This document shows positions 1-8,361 of a DNA stretch of 25,744 nucleotides, piece after piece. The stretch's first letter is position 1; every line of letters starts with the position of its first letter. Both the position numbers and the translations under genes were made by a program. The stretch spans positions 1 through 25,744 of the forward strand of contig JBFWYO010000069.1 in NCBI GenBank assembly GCA_050186335.1, written 5' to 3'. Below the pieces are notes generated by a model, which did no database searches, was not told where the DNA came from, and was given only the letters and a program-made list of their open reading frames with translations. This stretch comes from JBFWYO01 sp050186335. Lineage in GTDB: Bacteria > Pseudomonadota > Alphaproteobacteria > Bin65.

Positions 1-990
1 CGCGGCGGCTTCGTTCTTGGTTCGCGCCTGGCCATAGAGCGCATCCCCCAAGACGAGCCAGGCGCCGGCGCGCGTCGGCGCCGCCGCGGTCACCTCCTTG
101 AGCACGGCCACCGCGCGCTCGTAATTCGACACCTGCTCGTAGAACAAGCCTAAATCGTTTAGCGCCGGAACGATCTGCTTGGCGGCATCATCCTCATACA
201 GATAAGCGACGTCGGTGTCCGCGAACGCCGGCTCCAGTTCGAGCAGTGCCGCCGCCGCCGAGCGGGTACGGAACTGGACCAGGGCACGCGCGTGCCTGGC
301 CTTGAGATCGGCCAGCCATATGGCGGTGCCGGACATGCGCGGCGCCAGGACCTTGATTGTCGCGACGAGCTTAGGGGCGCCCTGCGTATAGTCGGTGACC
401 TTGCGCACGAAATACTGGCGTTCCGGATCGATGTCCTGAATTTCCTCGAGCGATTTCGCAATGCGGTTGCCGAACACCGCATAGGTCGTTCGCTCGAACG
501 CGCCGCCGGCATAGCCGCCGCGCACGAAGCTGGTCAGCAGTTTGCGGCCCGCGTCGACATGCAGCGTCGGAAAATTGCCGACCGCCTCGAACAACCCGCC
601 CGGGCGGTAGAGAAAATAGTCGTGCCGCGAATTGACCATGCCGGCGGCGCTGGTGACGCCCAGGTCGGCGAAACCGTCGAAACTGATGTCGCCGACCACG
701 ACCGCACACATATCGACGTCGTTGCCGGACGGCGCCAGCACCTGCAGCGCCGGACCGGTCGGCTCGCGCGCCACTTCGATGCGCTGCAGGATTTCCGTCG
801 CGGTCGTCTTCCTGGTGACGAAACGAACGAAAAGGTCCGGCTGGTTTCGGCCGGGGCTGAAGCGGCAAGGGCTGCAATCGGATTTAATGTCGCTGTCGGC
901 GCCGCACGAACGGATGGCTTGAGCCTGCGCCGCGGCGGGTATTGTCGTGGCAAACAAGATCAGCGAAAGATGGCGCAAGGCCCAGTTCAT
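1..990 (-). CDS. Exported protein with FG-GAP-like motif and TPR-like region (5' part, cut by window edge)
   Basis: An uninterrupted frame of 330 codons runs from an ATG at 990 to base 1 without a stop, so the C-terminus lies outside the window. The first 25 residues form a Sec-type signal peptide (hydrophobic LILFATTIPAAAQAQA), so the product is probably periplasmic. Three Cys (29, 39, 42) follow the signal. Residues 100-115 read GDISFDGFADLGVTSA, the calcium-loop-like FG-GAP/VCBS motif seen in XAC2610-type proteins. Residues about 270-325 (LNDLGLFYEQ, then ERAVAVLKEV and AWLVLGDALYG) look like tetratricopeptide helices, which imply a protein-binding tail. The gene is divergent from the UPF0126 gene across 61 bases. 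No enzymatic residues are recognised. The family assignment rests on the motif only; the open frame and signal peptide are directly visible. Confidence 0.75.
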   Translation of the reverse strand, partial: MNWALRHLSLILFATTIPAAAQAQAIRSCGADSDIKSDCSPCRFSPGRNQPDLFVRFVTRKTTATEILQRIEVAREPTGPALQVLAPSGNDVDMCAVVVGDISFDGFADLGVTSAAGMVNSRHDYFLYRPGGLFEAVGNFPTLHVDAGRKLLTSFVRGGYAGGAFERTTYAVFGNRIAKSLEEIQDIDPERQYFVRKVTDYTQGAPKLVATIKVLAPRMSGTAIWLADLKARHARALVQFRTRSAAAALLELEPAFADTDVAYLYEDDAAKQIVPALNDLGLFYEQVSNYERAVAVLKEVTAAAPTRAGAWLVLGDALYGQARTKNEAAA

Positions 991-1051
991 GGCGGCGCCG
1001 AGTATGCCATAAACGACCTTTGTCGAGGGCCAAAATAGGCGGGGCAGCGGC

Positions 1052-1684
1052 ATGGAGAACTATCTGGGCACGGTGATCGGCGCGCTCGATCTGGCGGCGG
1101 TCGCCGTATTTGCCGCCGCCGGGGCTTTGGCGGCGTCGCGCAAGCAGCTGGATATTTTCGGCTTTGCCGTGATCGCCACGGTCACCGGCATCGGCGGCGG
1201 CACGCTGCGCGATTTGCTGCTCGGCATCCAGCCGGTGTTCTGGATCAAGGAGCCGGCCTATCTGTGGGTCTGCCTGGGGGTCGCCGGCGTCGCGCATTTT
1301 CTGACCTCGAGCATCGCCAAGCGGGCACTGGCCCTGATCTGGCTCGATGCCTTGGGCATGGCGGCGTACACGATCGTCGGCACCGAGATCGCGCTGGCGA
1401 ACGGCGCGCACTGGACCATCGCCGCCGCCATGGGGGTGCTGACCGCCAGTTTCGGCGGCATCATTCGCGACATTCTCTGCAACGAGATTCCGCTGATCTT
1501 TCAGCGCGAGGTGTATGCGACCGCCTCGCTGGCCGGCGCATTGGTTTATCTATTGTTGGCGTCGGCCGATCTGCCGCGCAACCTCGACATCCTGGGCGGC
1601 TTTGTCGCCGCTTTCGGTATTCGCGCTTTAGCGATAATCTGGCACTGGACGATCCCGCCCTACCGACCGCGGGCGAAGGACTGA
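1052..1684 (+). CDS. UPF0126 / TRIC-family (glycine transporter-like) membrane protein
   Basis: A 210-residue, very hydrophobic protein of about seven membrane segments, the usual length for the UPF0126 (YicG/YadS) family. The family is an internal duplication, and both halves are visible: GIGGGTLRDLL at 46-56 and SFGGIIRDIL at 133-142 are the paired glycine-rich kinked-helix motifs. Structural work on bacterial TRIC homologues places the family among trimeric inner-membrane cation channels, while Pfam labels the domain glycine transporter, so the substrate is not decided by sequence. The ATG at 1052 follows a GGCGGGG purine stretch and begins right at the first helix. The AI-2E-type gene starts 22 bases downstream on the same strand, so the two are probably co-transcribed. 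Confidence 0.88.
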   Translation: MENYLGTVIGALDLAAVAVFAAAGALAASRKQLDIFGFAVIATVTGIGGGTLRDLLLGIQPVFWIKEPAYLWVCLGVAGVAHFLTSSIAKRALALIWLDALGMAAYTIVGTEIALANGAHWTIAAAMGVLTASFGGIIRDILCNEIPLIFQREVYATASLAGALVYLLLASADLPRNLDILGGFVAAFGIRALAIIWHWTIPPYRPRAKD

Positions 1685-1706
1685 CGGCAAGGGGACGCGA
1701 CCGAGC

Positions 1707-2762
1707 ATGAAAGAAATTGAAGGATCGCGCCTGCTGCCGTTCGCGTTGAGCTTCTTCGTCGCGGCGCTGACGGTTTACCTGCTGATCGTCGGCAAGAACC
1801 TCCTGATCCCGCTCGCGATGGCGGTGCTCATTTGGTACATCATCAACGCGATCGCGAACGGCTACGGCCGCATCCGCATCGGCCGGTTCAGCATGCCGCG
1901 CACGGTGGCGATGGCCTTGGCGCTGCTGACCACGGCGCTGGTGATCTTGCTGATCGTCAATCTGATCAGCGGCAGCGTGTCCGGCGTCACCCAATCCGCG
2001 CCGCAATACCAGGCGAATCTGCAGAAGCTGCTGCAGAAGGTGGCGGTCCTGCTGCGCCTGAAGGAAATTCCGTCGATTTCCGGACTGATCGATCAACTGG
2101 ACGTGACCAACGTCATTACCGGTATGGTGCGCGGCCTGACCGCGGTCGCGCAGGACACCGGCATCGTGCTCATTTATCTGCTGTTCCTACTGCTCGAGCA
2201 GCGCACCTTCGACAAGAAGCTGACGGCGATCTTTCTCGAGCCCGGCCGCGAGGATGAAATGCGCAAGATCCTGATGCGCATCGGCGCCGATATCCGCACC
2301 TACTTGTGGATCAAGAGCCTGCTGGCGCTGATCGCCGGCGTGATCGCCTACGTCGTCATGGCGGCAGTCGGGTTGGATTTCGCGCCGTTCTGGGCATTCA
2401 TCATCGCCCTGCTCTATTTCATCCCGACGGTCGGCACCGTGCTCGGCCTGATCTTCCCGGCGATCCTGGCGCTGCTGCAGTTCGATTCGCTGGTGCCGTT
2501 TCTGGTCGTCACCATCGTCATCGGCGTGGCCGAGATGTTCATCGCCAACATCGTCGAACCGCGCATGATGGGCAAATCGCTCAACATCAGCGGCTTCGTG
2601 ATGATCGTGGCCTTGGTGGTTTGGGGCTCGATCTGGGGCGTGGCCGGCATGTTCCTGTGCATTCCGATCACCGTCATCATGATGATCGTGTTTTCGAACT
2701 TCCGACAAACGCGGGCGATCGCCGTCTTGCTGTCCAGCGACGGTTATATCAAGAAGCCTTAG
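1707..2762 (+). CDS. AI-2E family transporter (PerM/TqsA/YdiK type)
   Basis: 351 residues, typical for the family. There are membrane helices near 10-28, 33-50, 66-90 and 150-165 and a dense block from 203 to 332. The hallmarks are FIPTVG at 238-243, the loop NIVEPRMMGKSLNIS at 281-295, and the re-entrant WGSIWGVAGMFLCIPIT near 306-322. Between helices 3 and 4 lies the expected amphipathic extramembrane section (about 95-145). Members include E. coli TqsA, proposed to export autoinducer-2, and Na+/H+ antiporters in other bacteria; nothing here links this copy to quorum sensing. It is the second gene after the UPF0126 gene. It ends 11 bases from the convergent livM stop, and no obvious terminator hairpin separates them. 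Confidence 0.9.
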   Translation: MKEIEGSRLLPFALSFFVAALTVYLLIVGKNLLIPLAMAVLIWYIINAIANGYGRIRIGRFSMPRTVAMALALLTTALVILLIVNLISGSVSGVTQSAPQYQANLQKLLQKVAVLLRLKEIPSISGLIDQLDVTNVITGMVRGLTAVAQDTGIVLIYLLFLLLEQRTFDKKLTAIFLEPGREDEMRKILMRIGADIRTYLWIKSLLALIAGVIAYVVMAAVGLDFAPFWAFIIALLYFIPTVGTVLGLIFPAILALLQFDSLVPFLVVTIVIGVAEMFIANIVEPRMMGKSLNISGFVMIVALVVWGSIWGVAGMFLCIPITVIMMIVFSNFRQTRAIAVLLSSDGYIKKP

Positions 2763-2773
2763 ATCGGCGGACG

Positions 2774-3754
2774 CTACAGCGGACGCTTGATGAACCGGGA
2801 CAGCTCGCCCACCAGGCCGCGGCGAAATGCGAGCACGACGATGACGAAGATCGCACCCTGGATCACGGTGACCCAGGCGCCGAAATCGGCCAGATAGCTT
2901 TCGAGCCCGATTACGACGATGGCGCCGACGACCGGCCCGAAGATGGTGCCGAGCCCGCCCAGAATGGCCATAAGGATGACCTCGCCCGACATGCTCCAAT
3001 GCACGTCGGTCAGCGAGGCCAACTGGAACACGACGGCCTTGGTGCCGCCGGCCATGCCCGAGAGCGCGGCCGAAAGCACGAATGCAACCATCTTGTATTG
3101 ATCGACGCGATAGCCGAGCGAGATCGAGCGCGGCTCGTTCTCGCGGATCGCCTTCAGCACTTGCCCGAACGGCGAATGGATAACGCGATAGATCAGCAGG
3201 AAGCCGAACACAAACACGGCCATGACGAGAATGTAGATGTTGGTCGGATCGGCGAGATCGAACACGCCAAACAGCTTGCCGCGCGGCACCGCTTGAATGC
3301 CGTCCTCGCCGCCGGTGAACTTGGCCTGCAAGCAGAAGAAGTACACCATCTGCGCCAGGGCCAGCGTCACCATGGCGAAATAAATGCCCTGGCGCCGGAT
3401 GGCCAGGACGCCCATGACGAAGCCGAGCATTGCGGCAACCGCAGTGCCCGCGAGAATCGCCACTTCCGGGGTGAACCCCCACACCTTGGCGGTATGCGCG
3501 GTCACGTAGCTGGCCGACCCCATGAAGGCCGCATGGCCGAACGACGTCAAGCCGCCGAAACCGAGCAACAGGTTGAACGCGCACGCGAACAGCGCAAAGC
3601 ACATTACCTTCATCAGGAACACGGGATAGACGAAGGTCGGACCGAGCGCGAAGAACGCCAACATGACCGCGAAAGCGACGATCTGCGCCGGCGGGACCGA
3701 GGACGAGGGTGCCGCGTGCAGGCGAACGGTCGCAACGCTTTGATCGTGAGCCAT
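2774..3754 (-). CDS. livM: Branched-chain amino acid-type ABC transporter permease LivM (cluster 1)
   Basis: 326 residues with a cytoplasmic N-terminal tail of about 25 residues and roughly nine to ten membrane helices. LLLGFGGLTSFGHAAFMG in the first third is the LivM signature. The segment LKAIRENEPRSISLGY in the middle is the EAA-like cytoplasmic loop that contacts the ATPases. The C-terminal part contains MAILGGLGTIFGPVVGA, also typical. It is the last gene of the minus-strand cluster livG-livF-livK-livH-livM, and its ATG lies one base beyond the livH stop, so translation is probably coupled. In the inner membrane it would pair with LivH (3756-4643). The ligand of such HAAT-family transporters may be a branched-chain amino acid, amide or aromatic acid; sequence does not decide. 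Confidence 0.92.
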   Translation of the reverse strand: MAHDQSVATVRLHAAPSSSVPPAQIVAFAVMLAFFALGPTFVYPVFLMKVMCFALFACAFNLLLGFGGLTSFGHAAFMGSASYVTAHTAKVWGFTPEVAILAGTAVAAMLGFVMGVLAIRRQGIYFAMVTLALAQMVYFFCLQAKFTGGEDGIQAVPRGKLFGVFDLADPTNIYILVMAVFVFGFLLIYRVIHSPFGQVLKAIRENEPRSISLGYRVDQYKMVAFVLSAALSGMAGGTKAVVFQLASLTDVHWSMSGEVILMAILGGLGTIFGPVVGAIVVIGLESYLADFGAWVTVIQGAIFVIVVLAFRRGLVGELSRFIKRPL

Positions 3755-3755
3755 G

Positions 3756-4643
3756 TTACGCCGCCCGCCCGAAAAGGCCGGTTGGCTTGATCAGCAGGAC
3801 GATGGCCATGATGACGAAAATCACTGTGTTGGATGCCTCGGGGTAGAAAACCTTCGTCAGGCCTTCGACGATGCCGAGAGCGAAGCCGGTGACGATCGAT
3901 CCCATGATCGAGCCCATGCCGCCGATCACCACGACGGCGAACACCACGATGATCAGATCGGCGCCCATATTGGGATTGACCTGATAGATCGGTGCCGCCA
4001 TCACGCCGGCGAACGCCGCGAGCGCCACGCCGAACCCATAGGTCAGCATGATCATGCGCGGCACGTTGACGCCGAACGCGCTGACCAAGGCCGGGTTTTC
4101 CGTGGCGGCGCGCAGGTAAGCGCCCAACTTGGTGCGTTCGATGACGAACCATGTGGCGAGGCAAACCGCCAACGATGCGATGATCACCCAGCCGCGATAG
4201 TTAGGCAGGATCATAAAGCCGAGATTGCGCGCGCCGGTGAGCGTTTCTGGTATCTGGTAAGGCTGGCCGGACGAGCCGAATTCGTTGCGGAACAGGCCCT
4301 GAATGATCAAGGCCAGACCGAAGGTGAGCAGCAGCCCGTACAAATGATCGAGCTTATAAAGCCACTGCAACATGGTGCGTTCGATCAGCACCCCGACCGC
4401 GCCGACCACGATCGGCGAGACGATCAACGCCCACCAATAGCCGAGCCCAAGATACTGGAGCAGGAACCACGCGACGAACGCGCCCATCATGTACTGCGCG
4501 CCGTGCGCTAAATACACGTTGTTCAACTTGCCGAAATTGACGGCCAGGCCGAGGCTCAACAGGCTGTAAAATGCGCCGTTGATCTGCCCGATCAACAGCT
4601 GACCGAACTTGGCCTGGGGCGTGATGCCGAGCAGTTCGAACAT
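3756..4643 (-). CDS. livH: Branched-chain amino acid-type ABC transporter permease LivH (cluster 1)
   Basis: 295 residues, the family length, with about eight membrane helices. Near the N-terminus GQINGAFYSLLSLGLAVNFG, followed by LNNVYLAHGAQYMMGAF, is the LivH hallmark (normally G-Y/L-x-x-x-G-x-I-N-F-A-H-G-E). Here the usual MINFAHGE reads LNNVYLAHGA, a somewhat divergent version. LRAATENPALVSAFGVNV is the EAA-type loop and GGMGSIMGSIVTGF the conserved segment before the last helices. It partners LivM. The start lies 88 bases after the livK stop, and the gap holds a perfect hairpin (4681-4712), so livH/livM may be expressed below livK from a shared transcript. Confidence 0.92.
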   Translation of the reverse strand: MFELLGITPQAKFGQLLIGQINGAFYSLLSLGLAVNFGKLNNVYLAHGAQYMMGAFVAWFLLQYLGLGYWWALIVSPIVVGAVGVLIERTMLQWLYKLDHLYGLLLTFGLALIIQGLFRNEFGSSGQPYQIPETLTGARNLGFMILPNYRGWVIIASLAVCLATWFVIERTKLGAYLRAATENPALVSAFGVNVPRMIMLTYGFGVALAAFAGVMAAPIYQVNPNMGADLIIVVFAVVVIGGMGSIMGSIVTGFALGIVEGLTKVFYPEASNTVIFVIMAIVLLIKPTGLFGRAA

Positions 4644-4680
4644 TTAGTGTCTCAACGCTCCGGTAGGTGATCGACAAGAG

Positions 4681-4712
4681 GCGGCTGCGCGCATGCAAAT
4701 GCGCGCAGCCGC
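4681..4712 (-). other. Perfect 14-bp intercistronic hairpin between livK and livH
   Basis: GCGGCTGCGCGCAT (4681-4694) and its exact reverse complement (4699-4712) flank a 4-base loop. It lies 19 bases after the livK stop and 37 bases before the livH start. No T-run follows on the minus strand, so it does not look like a classical intrinsic terminator. A role in protecting the livK message or partly attenuating livHM is inferred from position; unequal expression of binding protein and permeases is well known for such transporters. Confidence 0.7.
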
Positions 4713-4731
4713 TTCCAAGCGCTTACGGTCG

Positions 4732-5958
4732 TTACTTCGCTGCCGTGACGAGCGGGCACTTGCCGTCGTTGAGCGGACGGAATGCCTGCGCCGCCGGGAT
4801 CGTGGCACGCAGCTTGTAGAGATCCCATTCGCCCTTCGATTCGGCCGGTTTCTTGACCTCGAACAGATACATGTCGTGGATCTTACGGCCATCGACGCGG
4901 ATCGTGCCCTTGCCGAACAACTTATCGTCGGTCGGCATGGCCTTCATCTTGTCGATGACGGTCTTGCCGTTGGCGTCGGACTTCAGCTCGGTCACCGCCT
5001 TCAGGTAGTGCGTGACCGCCGAGTACACGCCGGCGTGAATCATCGTCGGGTACAGCTTCTTCGAATGCTGTGCCGAGAAGCGCTTCGCGAACGCGCGGTT
5101 GTTGTCGTTCATGTCCCAGTACCAGGCCTCGGTGAAGATCAGGCCCTGCGCGGTCGGCAGCCCGAGCGCCTTGACGTCGGTCAGGAACACCAGCAGGCCG
5201 GCGAGATTCTGCCCGCCCTTGACGATGCCGAATTCGGCCGCCTGCTTGATCGCGTTGGTCGTGTCGCCGCCGGCGTTGGCCAAGCCGATGATCTTGGCTT
5301 TGGAGGCTTGCGCCTGCAGCAGGAACGACGAGAAGTCCGACGTATTGAGCGGGTGCCGCACCTTGCCGACGACCTTGCCTTTGTTCTTGATCACGACGGC
5401 TTCGGTGTCGCGTTCGAGGGCATGGCCGAAGGCGTAGTCGGCGGTCAGAAAGAACCAGCTGTCGCCGCCGGTCTTGACGATCGCCGTGCCGGTGCCGTTC
5501 GCCAGCGCCCAGGTATCGTAGGTCCAGTGGATCGTGTTGGGCGAGCATTTCGGTCCGGTGAGGTCGGACGCCGCGGCGCCGGAAACCAGGAACACCTTGT
5601 TTTTGGCCTTGACGATTTCGTTCACCGCAAGCGCCACCGCCGAGTTCGGCACGTCGACGATGACGTCGACCTTATCCTGGTCGAACCATTTGTTGACGAT
5701 GGCCGAGCCGATGTCGGCCTTGTTCTGATGATCGGCCTGGATGATCTCGACCTTGAGGCCCTTGGCGGCCGCGCCGAAATCCTCGACCGCGAGTTTCGCC
5801 GCCAGCGCCGAGCCGGGGCCGGTCAGATCGGCGTAGAGGCTCGATTGGTCGTTGAGCACGCCGATCTTGATGACGCCGTCGGTGATGCCCTGCGCATGAG
5901 CGGCGCCGACGGACAGCGCGGCAAATGCCGTCGCTGCCAATAATGTCTTGATCCGCAT
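4732..5958 (-). CDS. HAAT-family ABC transporter periplasmic substrate-binding protein (LivK-like, cluster 1)
   Basis: 408 residues from the ATG at 5958, chosen because AAAGGAGC sits just upstream and the frame then opens with a clean signal peptide (MRIKTLLAATAFAALSVGAAHA, cleavage before QG). The mature part begins DGVIKIGVLNDQSSLYADL, the first strand of a type-I periplasmic binding fold; SWFFLTADYAFGHALERDT near the middle is the conserved inter-lobe stretch. It captures the ligand in the periplasm and delivers it to LivHM. The gene is third in the cluster, after livG and livF, and 19 bases after livF. Binding proteins of this subgroup bind amino acids, amides or aromatic acids; the ligand cannot be read from sequence. 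An in-frame upstream start at 6006 would spoil the signal peptide and overlap livF. Confidence 0.92.
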   Translation of the reverse strand: MRIKTLLAATAFAALSVGAAHAQGITDGVIKIGVLNDQSSLYADLTGPGSALAAKLAVEDFGAAAKGLKVEIIQADHQNKADIGSAIVNKWFDQDKVDVIVDVPNSAVALAVNEIVKAKNKVFLVSGAAASDLTGPKCSPNTIHWTYDTWALANGTGTAIVKTGGDSWFFLTADYAFGHALERDTEAVVIKNKGKVVGKVRHPLNTSDFSSFLLQAQASKAKIIGLANAGGDTTNAIKQAAEFGIVKGGQNLAGLLVFLTDVKALGLPTAQGLIFTEAWYWDMNDNNRAFAKRFSAQHSKKLYPTMIHAGVYSAVTHYLKAVTELKSDANGKTVIDKMKAMPTDDKLFGKGTIRVDGRKIHDMYLFEVKKPAESKGEWDLYKLRATIPAAQAFRPLNDGKCPLVTAAK

Positions 5959-5977
5959 CGTGATAGCTCCTTTGACG

Positions 5978-6718
5978 TTAGACTCCCAGATATGCCTGCA
6001 CATCACCCATGCGCGCCTCCAACTGGGCGCGGGGGATCATGTCGACGATCTCGCCGTGTTCCATGACGAAGAACCGGTCGGCAACGGTCGCAGCAAAACG
6101 GAAATTCTGCTCGACCAACAAGATCGTGAATCCCTTCTCTTTGAGCTGACGTATGCAGTTGCCAATCTGCTCGATGATGACCGGCGCCAAACCCTCGGTG
6201 GGTTCGTCGAGCAGCAGGAGATTGGCGCCGGTGCGCAGGATGCGCGCGATCGCCAACATTTGCTGCTCGCCGCCGGACAGTTTCGTGCCCTGGCTTTTCA
6301 GCCGCTCCCGGAGATTCGGAAACAGCGTGAAAATTTCTTCGACCGTCATGCCCCCGGTCTTGATCGCCGGCGGCAGGTAAAGATTTTCCGCCACGTTGAG
6401 GCTGGCGAAGATGCCGCGCTCCTCGGGGCAGAACGCGATGCCGAGCCGCGCGATCTGGTGCGACGACATGCGCGTAAGCTCGCGACCGTCGAACGCGATC
6501 GAACCCTTGCGCGCGCCGACCATGCCCATGATCGATTTCAGCGTCGTGGTCTTGCCGGCGCCGTTGCGGCCGATCAAGGTGACCAGCTCGCCCTTGCGCA
6601 CGTCGAAATTGACGCCGTGCAGGATGTGCGATTCGCCGTACCAGGAATTGAGGTCCTTGATTTCGAGCATCGCCGCGCCGGCGGCCTGCGCGCGCGCTGC
6701 GGTGGGTTCGTCAAGCAT
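5978..6718 (-). CDS. livF: Branched-chain amino acid-type ABC transporter ATP-binding protein LivF (cluster 1)
   Basis: 246 residues. Walker A GRNGAGKT is at 50-57, the LivF-type segment CPEERGIFASLNVAENL at about 97-113, ABC signature LSGGEQQ at 147-153, Walker B LLLLDEP at 167-173, and the switch region LVEQN follows. The motif order and the EERGIF stretch separate LivF from LivG. The ATG at 6718 is preferred: CGGGAG lies seven bases upstream, and the start overlaps the livG stop by eight bases, implying translational coupling. This gives a 16-residue N-terminal extension before the usual MLEIKDL start; the internal Met17 lacks a ribosome-binding site. It energises LivHM as a heterodimer with LivG at the inner membrane. 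Confidence 0.93.
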   Translation of the reverse strand: MLDEPTAARAQAAGAAMLEIKDLNSWYGESHILHGVNFDVRKGELVTLIGRNGAGKTTTLKSIMGMVGARKGSIAFDGRELTRMSSHQIARLGIAFCPEERGIFASLNVAENLYLPPAIKTGGMTVEEIFTLFPNLRERLKSQGTKLSGGEQQMLAIARILRTGANLLLLDEPTEGLAPVIIEQIGNCIRQLKEKGFTILLVEQNFRFAATVADRFFVMEHGEIVDMIPRAQLEARMGDVQAYLGV

Positions 6719-7472
6719 GCGGCGCTCCCGAGCCCATATAGGCTTGCACGACGTTGGGATTGCGCGACACCTCGTCGTACGTACCCTCGGCGAGCACTTC
6801 GCCGCGTGCGAGCACGGTGATGCGGTCCGAAAGGGACGCGACGACTTTCATATTGTGTTCGACCATCAGCACCGTGCGATCGACCGCGACGCGCTTGATC
6901 AGCGCCGACGTGCGCGCGATGTCTTCCTGGCCCATGCCGGCCATCGGCTCGTCGAGCAGCAGAACGTCCGGTTCGAGCGCCAGCGTGGTGGCGATTTCGA
7001 GCGCGCGCTTGCGGCCGTAGGGCAGCTCGACGGCGGTATGATAGCGAAAATCGCCCAATCCGACGCTGTCGAGCAATTCTTCGGCGCGCGGGTTCAGTCC
7101 ATCGAGCTGGCTTTCGGCACGCCAGAAATGAAACGAGTTGCCCATTTTGCGTTGCAGCGCCACACGCACGTTTTCAAGCGCGGTCAGATGTCCGAATACC
7201 GCCGAAATCTGGAACGACCGCGCAACGCCCATGCGCGCGATGTCGGCCGGCTTGGCGTTGGTGATGTCGGTGCCGTTGTAGAAAATGCGGCCGGACGACG
7301 GCGTCAGGAATTTGGTCAGCAGATTGAAGCAGGTGCTCTTGCCGGCGCCGTTCGGTCCGATCAGCGCATGGATGGTGCCGCGCTTGACCGCCAGGTCGAC
7401 GTTCTTCACAGCGACGAAGCCCTTAAATTCCTTCGTCAACCCTTCGGTGCGCAGAACGAGATCGTCGCTCAC
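6711..7472 (-). CDS. livG: Branched-chain amino acid-type ABC transporter ATP-binding protein LivG (cluster 1)
   Basis: 253 residues from a GTG at 7472, chosen because GGGGAG lies ten bases upstream and the product then starts SDDLVLRTEGLTKEF at normal LivG length. In-frame ATGs at 7490 and 7592 are possible but lack a good ribosome-binding site. Walker A GPNGAGKS is at 39-46, signature LPYGRKR at 150-156 (LivG proteins carry LPYG rather than LSGG), Walker B LLLDEP at 171-176, and the switch His is in VEHNMKV near 206. It is the first gene of the cluster, so the promoter should lie in the 271-base gap before the tetR gene. It pairs with LivF. Confidence 0.92.
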   Translation of the reverse strand: MSDDLVLRTEGLTKEFKGFVAVKNVDLAVKRGTIHALIGPNGAGKSTCFNLLTKFLTPSSGRIFYNGTDITNAKPADIARMGVARSFQISAVFGHLTALENVRVALQRKMGNSFHFWRAESQLDGLNPRAEELLDSVGLGDFRYHTAVELPYGRKRALEIATTLALEPDVLLLDEPMAGMGQEDIARTSALIKRVAVDRTVLMVEHNMKVVASLSDRITVLARGEVLAEGTYDEVSRNPNVVQAYMGSGAPHA

Positions 7473-7549
7473 GTCAGTTTCGCTCCCCATCGGCCGGGCA
7501 TGACTTGCGCCGCATGCTTTAAAATGGCCTGAACCGTTACGTTCCGGCG

Positions 7550-7579
7550 CACATAGCCTGAGCTTTCCATGCGAGTCAA
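7550..7579 (-). promoter_or_regulatory. Candidate sigma-70-type promoter of liv cluster 1
   Basis: On the minus strand TTGACT (7574-7579) and TATGTG (7550-7555) are 18 bases apart, which would start transcription near 7543, about 70 bases before the livG GTG. The -35 box is good and the -10 box is weak. It is the best match in the gap before the operon, but remains a pattern match only. Confidence 0.4.
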
Positions 7580-7664
7580 TCGGTCGCTGCAATGCAACAA
7601 GTCGCCACGGCGAACCGGTTCCGAATCGGATATTTTAGACTTCAAGCAACGAGCCAAATCCGCC

Positions 7665-7688
7665 GCCGCGGTTGCCGCGGCGCGGCAA
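7665..7688. repeat. Overlapping GC-rich inverted repeats between tetR and livG
   Basis: Two dyads overlap here: GCCGCGG (7665-7671)/CCGCGGC (7675-7681) and TTGCCGC (7672-7678)/GCGGCAA (7682-7688). They could be the 3' hairpin of the operon that ends with tetR, though no T-run follows, or a TetR-type operator. Alternative pairing of the two is possible. The rest of 7473-7743 shows only the promoter candidate above and the small dyad TCCGA/TCGGA at 7619-7629. Confidence 0.4.
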
Positions 7689-7743
7689 TCGCCTGGCCCG
7701 AGCGGCACAAGTTTTGGGCATTCCACAAAATGCGCGGCAAGAA

Positions 7744-8319
7744 CTAGTCGGCGACCTCGAGCGCACGGCACGTAGCGGCGGCGAGCGCCGCAGCGTGTTT
7801 GGCCAGAGGCTTCGTCAGCGTGCCGTAGACCACGGCAGTGGCGGCCTGCAGCGCCGGTCCCAGGAGAATGCCCACGGCCAGCCGGCCGGGCATTCTGATC
7901 ATCTTGCCGCTGCGCATCGCGGACACGACGAAGCGTTCGAGCACGGCCAGCGGGCTGTTGATCGCGTCGTCGACCCGCGCGCCGAAATAGTGCTGGGTCA
8001 GCAGCAGATAGCGAAACACATACGGTTCGGCATCGAAGCGACGGCACAGAGTTTCGATCAGCAGCGTGATCCGTTCCGCCGTGCTGGCCTCGCGCTCGAC
8101 CAAGGCCTGCACGGCCTCGGCCAGGGCTTCGTATTGGGTTCGGAACAACTGCCACGCCAATTCGTCCTTGCCGGCGAAATGCCGATAGATCGTACCCTCG
8201 GCGATCTTGGCGGCGGCGGCGATGTTACGAGTCGTCGTGCCGGCGACACCCCGTTCGACGAACAGCCGCAGCGCCGTCGTCTCGATAGTTTGCTTGGTCG
8301 CCGTGCCGTCGCGCGCCAT
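7744..8319 (-). CDS. TetR-family transcriptional regulator
   Basis: 191 residues. The N-terminal three-helix DNA-binding domain is clear: TIETTALRLFVERGVAGTT, then the helix-turn-helix at about 28-47 ending in AEGTIYRHFAGKDEL, the classic TetR signature. The C-terminal two-thirds (55-190) is the helical ligand-binding and dimerisation part, with no recognisable effector class. Start at the ATG at 8319. It follows the osmC-like gene by 42 bases on the same strand and may be the last gene of the SAM-II-controlled operon or have its own promoter. Possible targets are its own operon or liv cluster 1 just downstream; both are inferences from position. Confidence 0.93.
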   Translation of the reverse strand: MARDGTATKQTIETTALRLFVERGVAGTTTRNIAAAAKIAEGTIYRHFAGKDELAWQLFRTQYEALAEAVQALVEREASTAERITLLIETLCRRFDAEPYVFRYLLLTQHYFGARVDDAINSPLAVLERFVVSAMRSGKMIRMPGRLAVGILLGPALQAATAVVYGTLTKPLAKHAAALAAATCRALEVAD

Positions 8320-8361
8320 GTCGCCCCCATCGCGCCATCATAGGCGCGCGCAGGCGGAGCG

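Noticed and set aside
292..1038. Long plus-strand open frame opposite the exported protein
   Set aside because: Antisense frame created by high GC; the minus-strand frame has a signal peptide and motif, and the plus product is low-complexity and resembles nothing.
2306..3790. 494-codon plus-strand open frame across the AI-2E and livM genes
   Set aside because: It runs out of frame through two well-recognised genes and is rich in His, Asp, Arg and Gln, as expected for a shadow frame.
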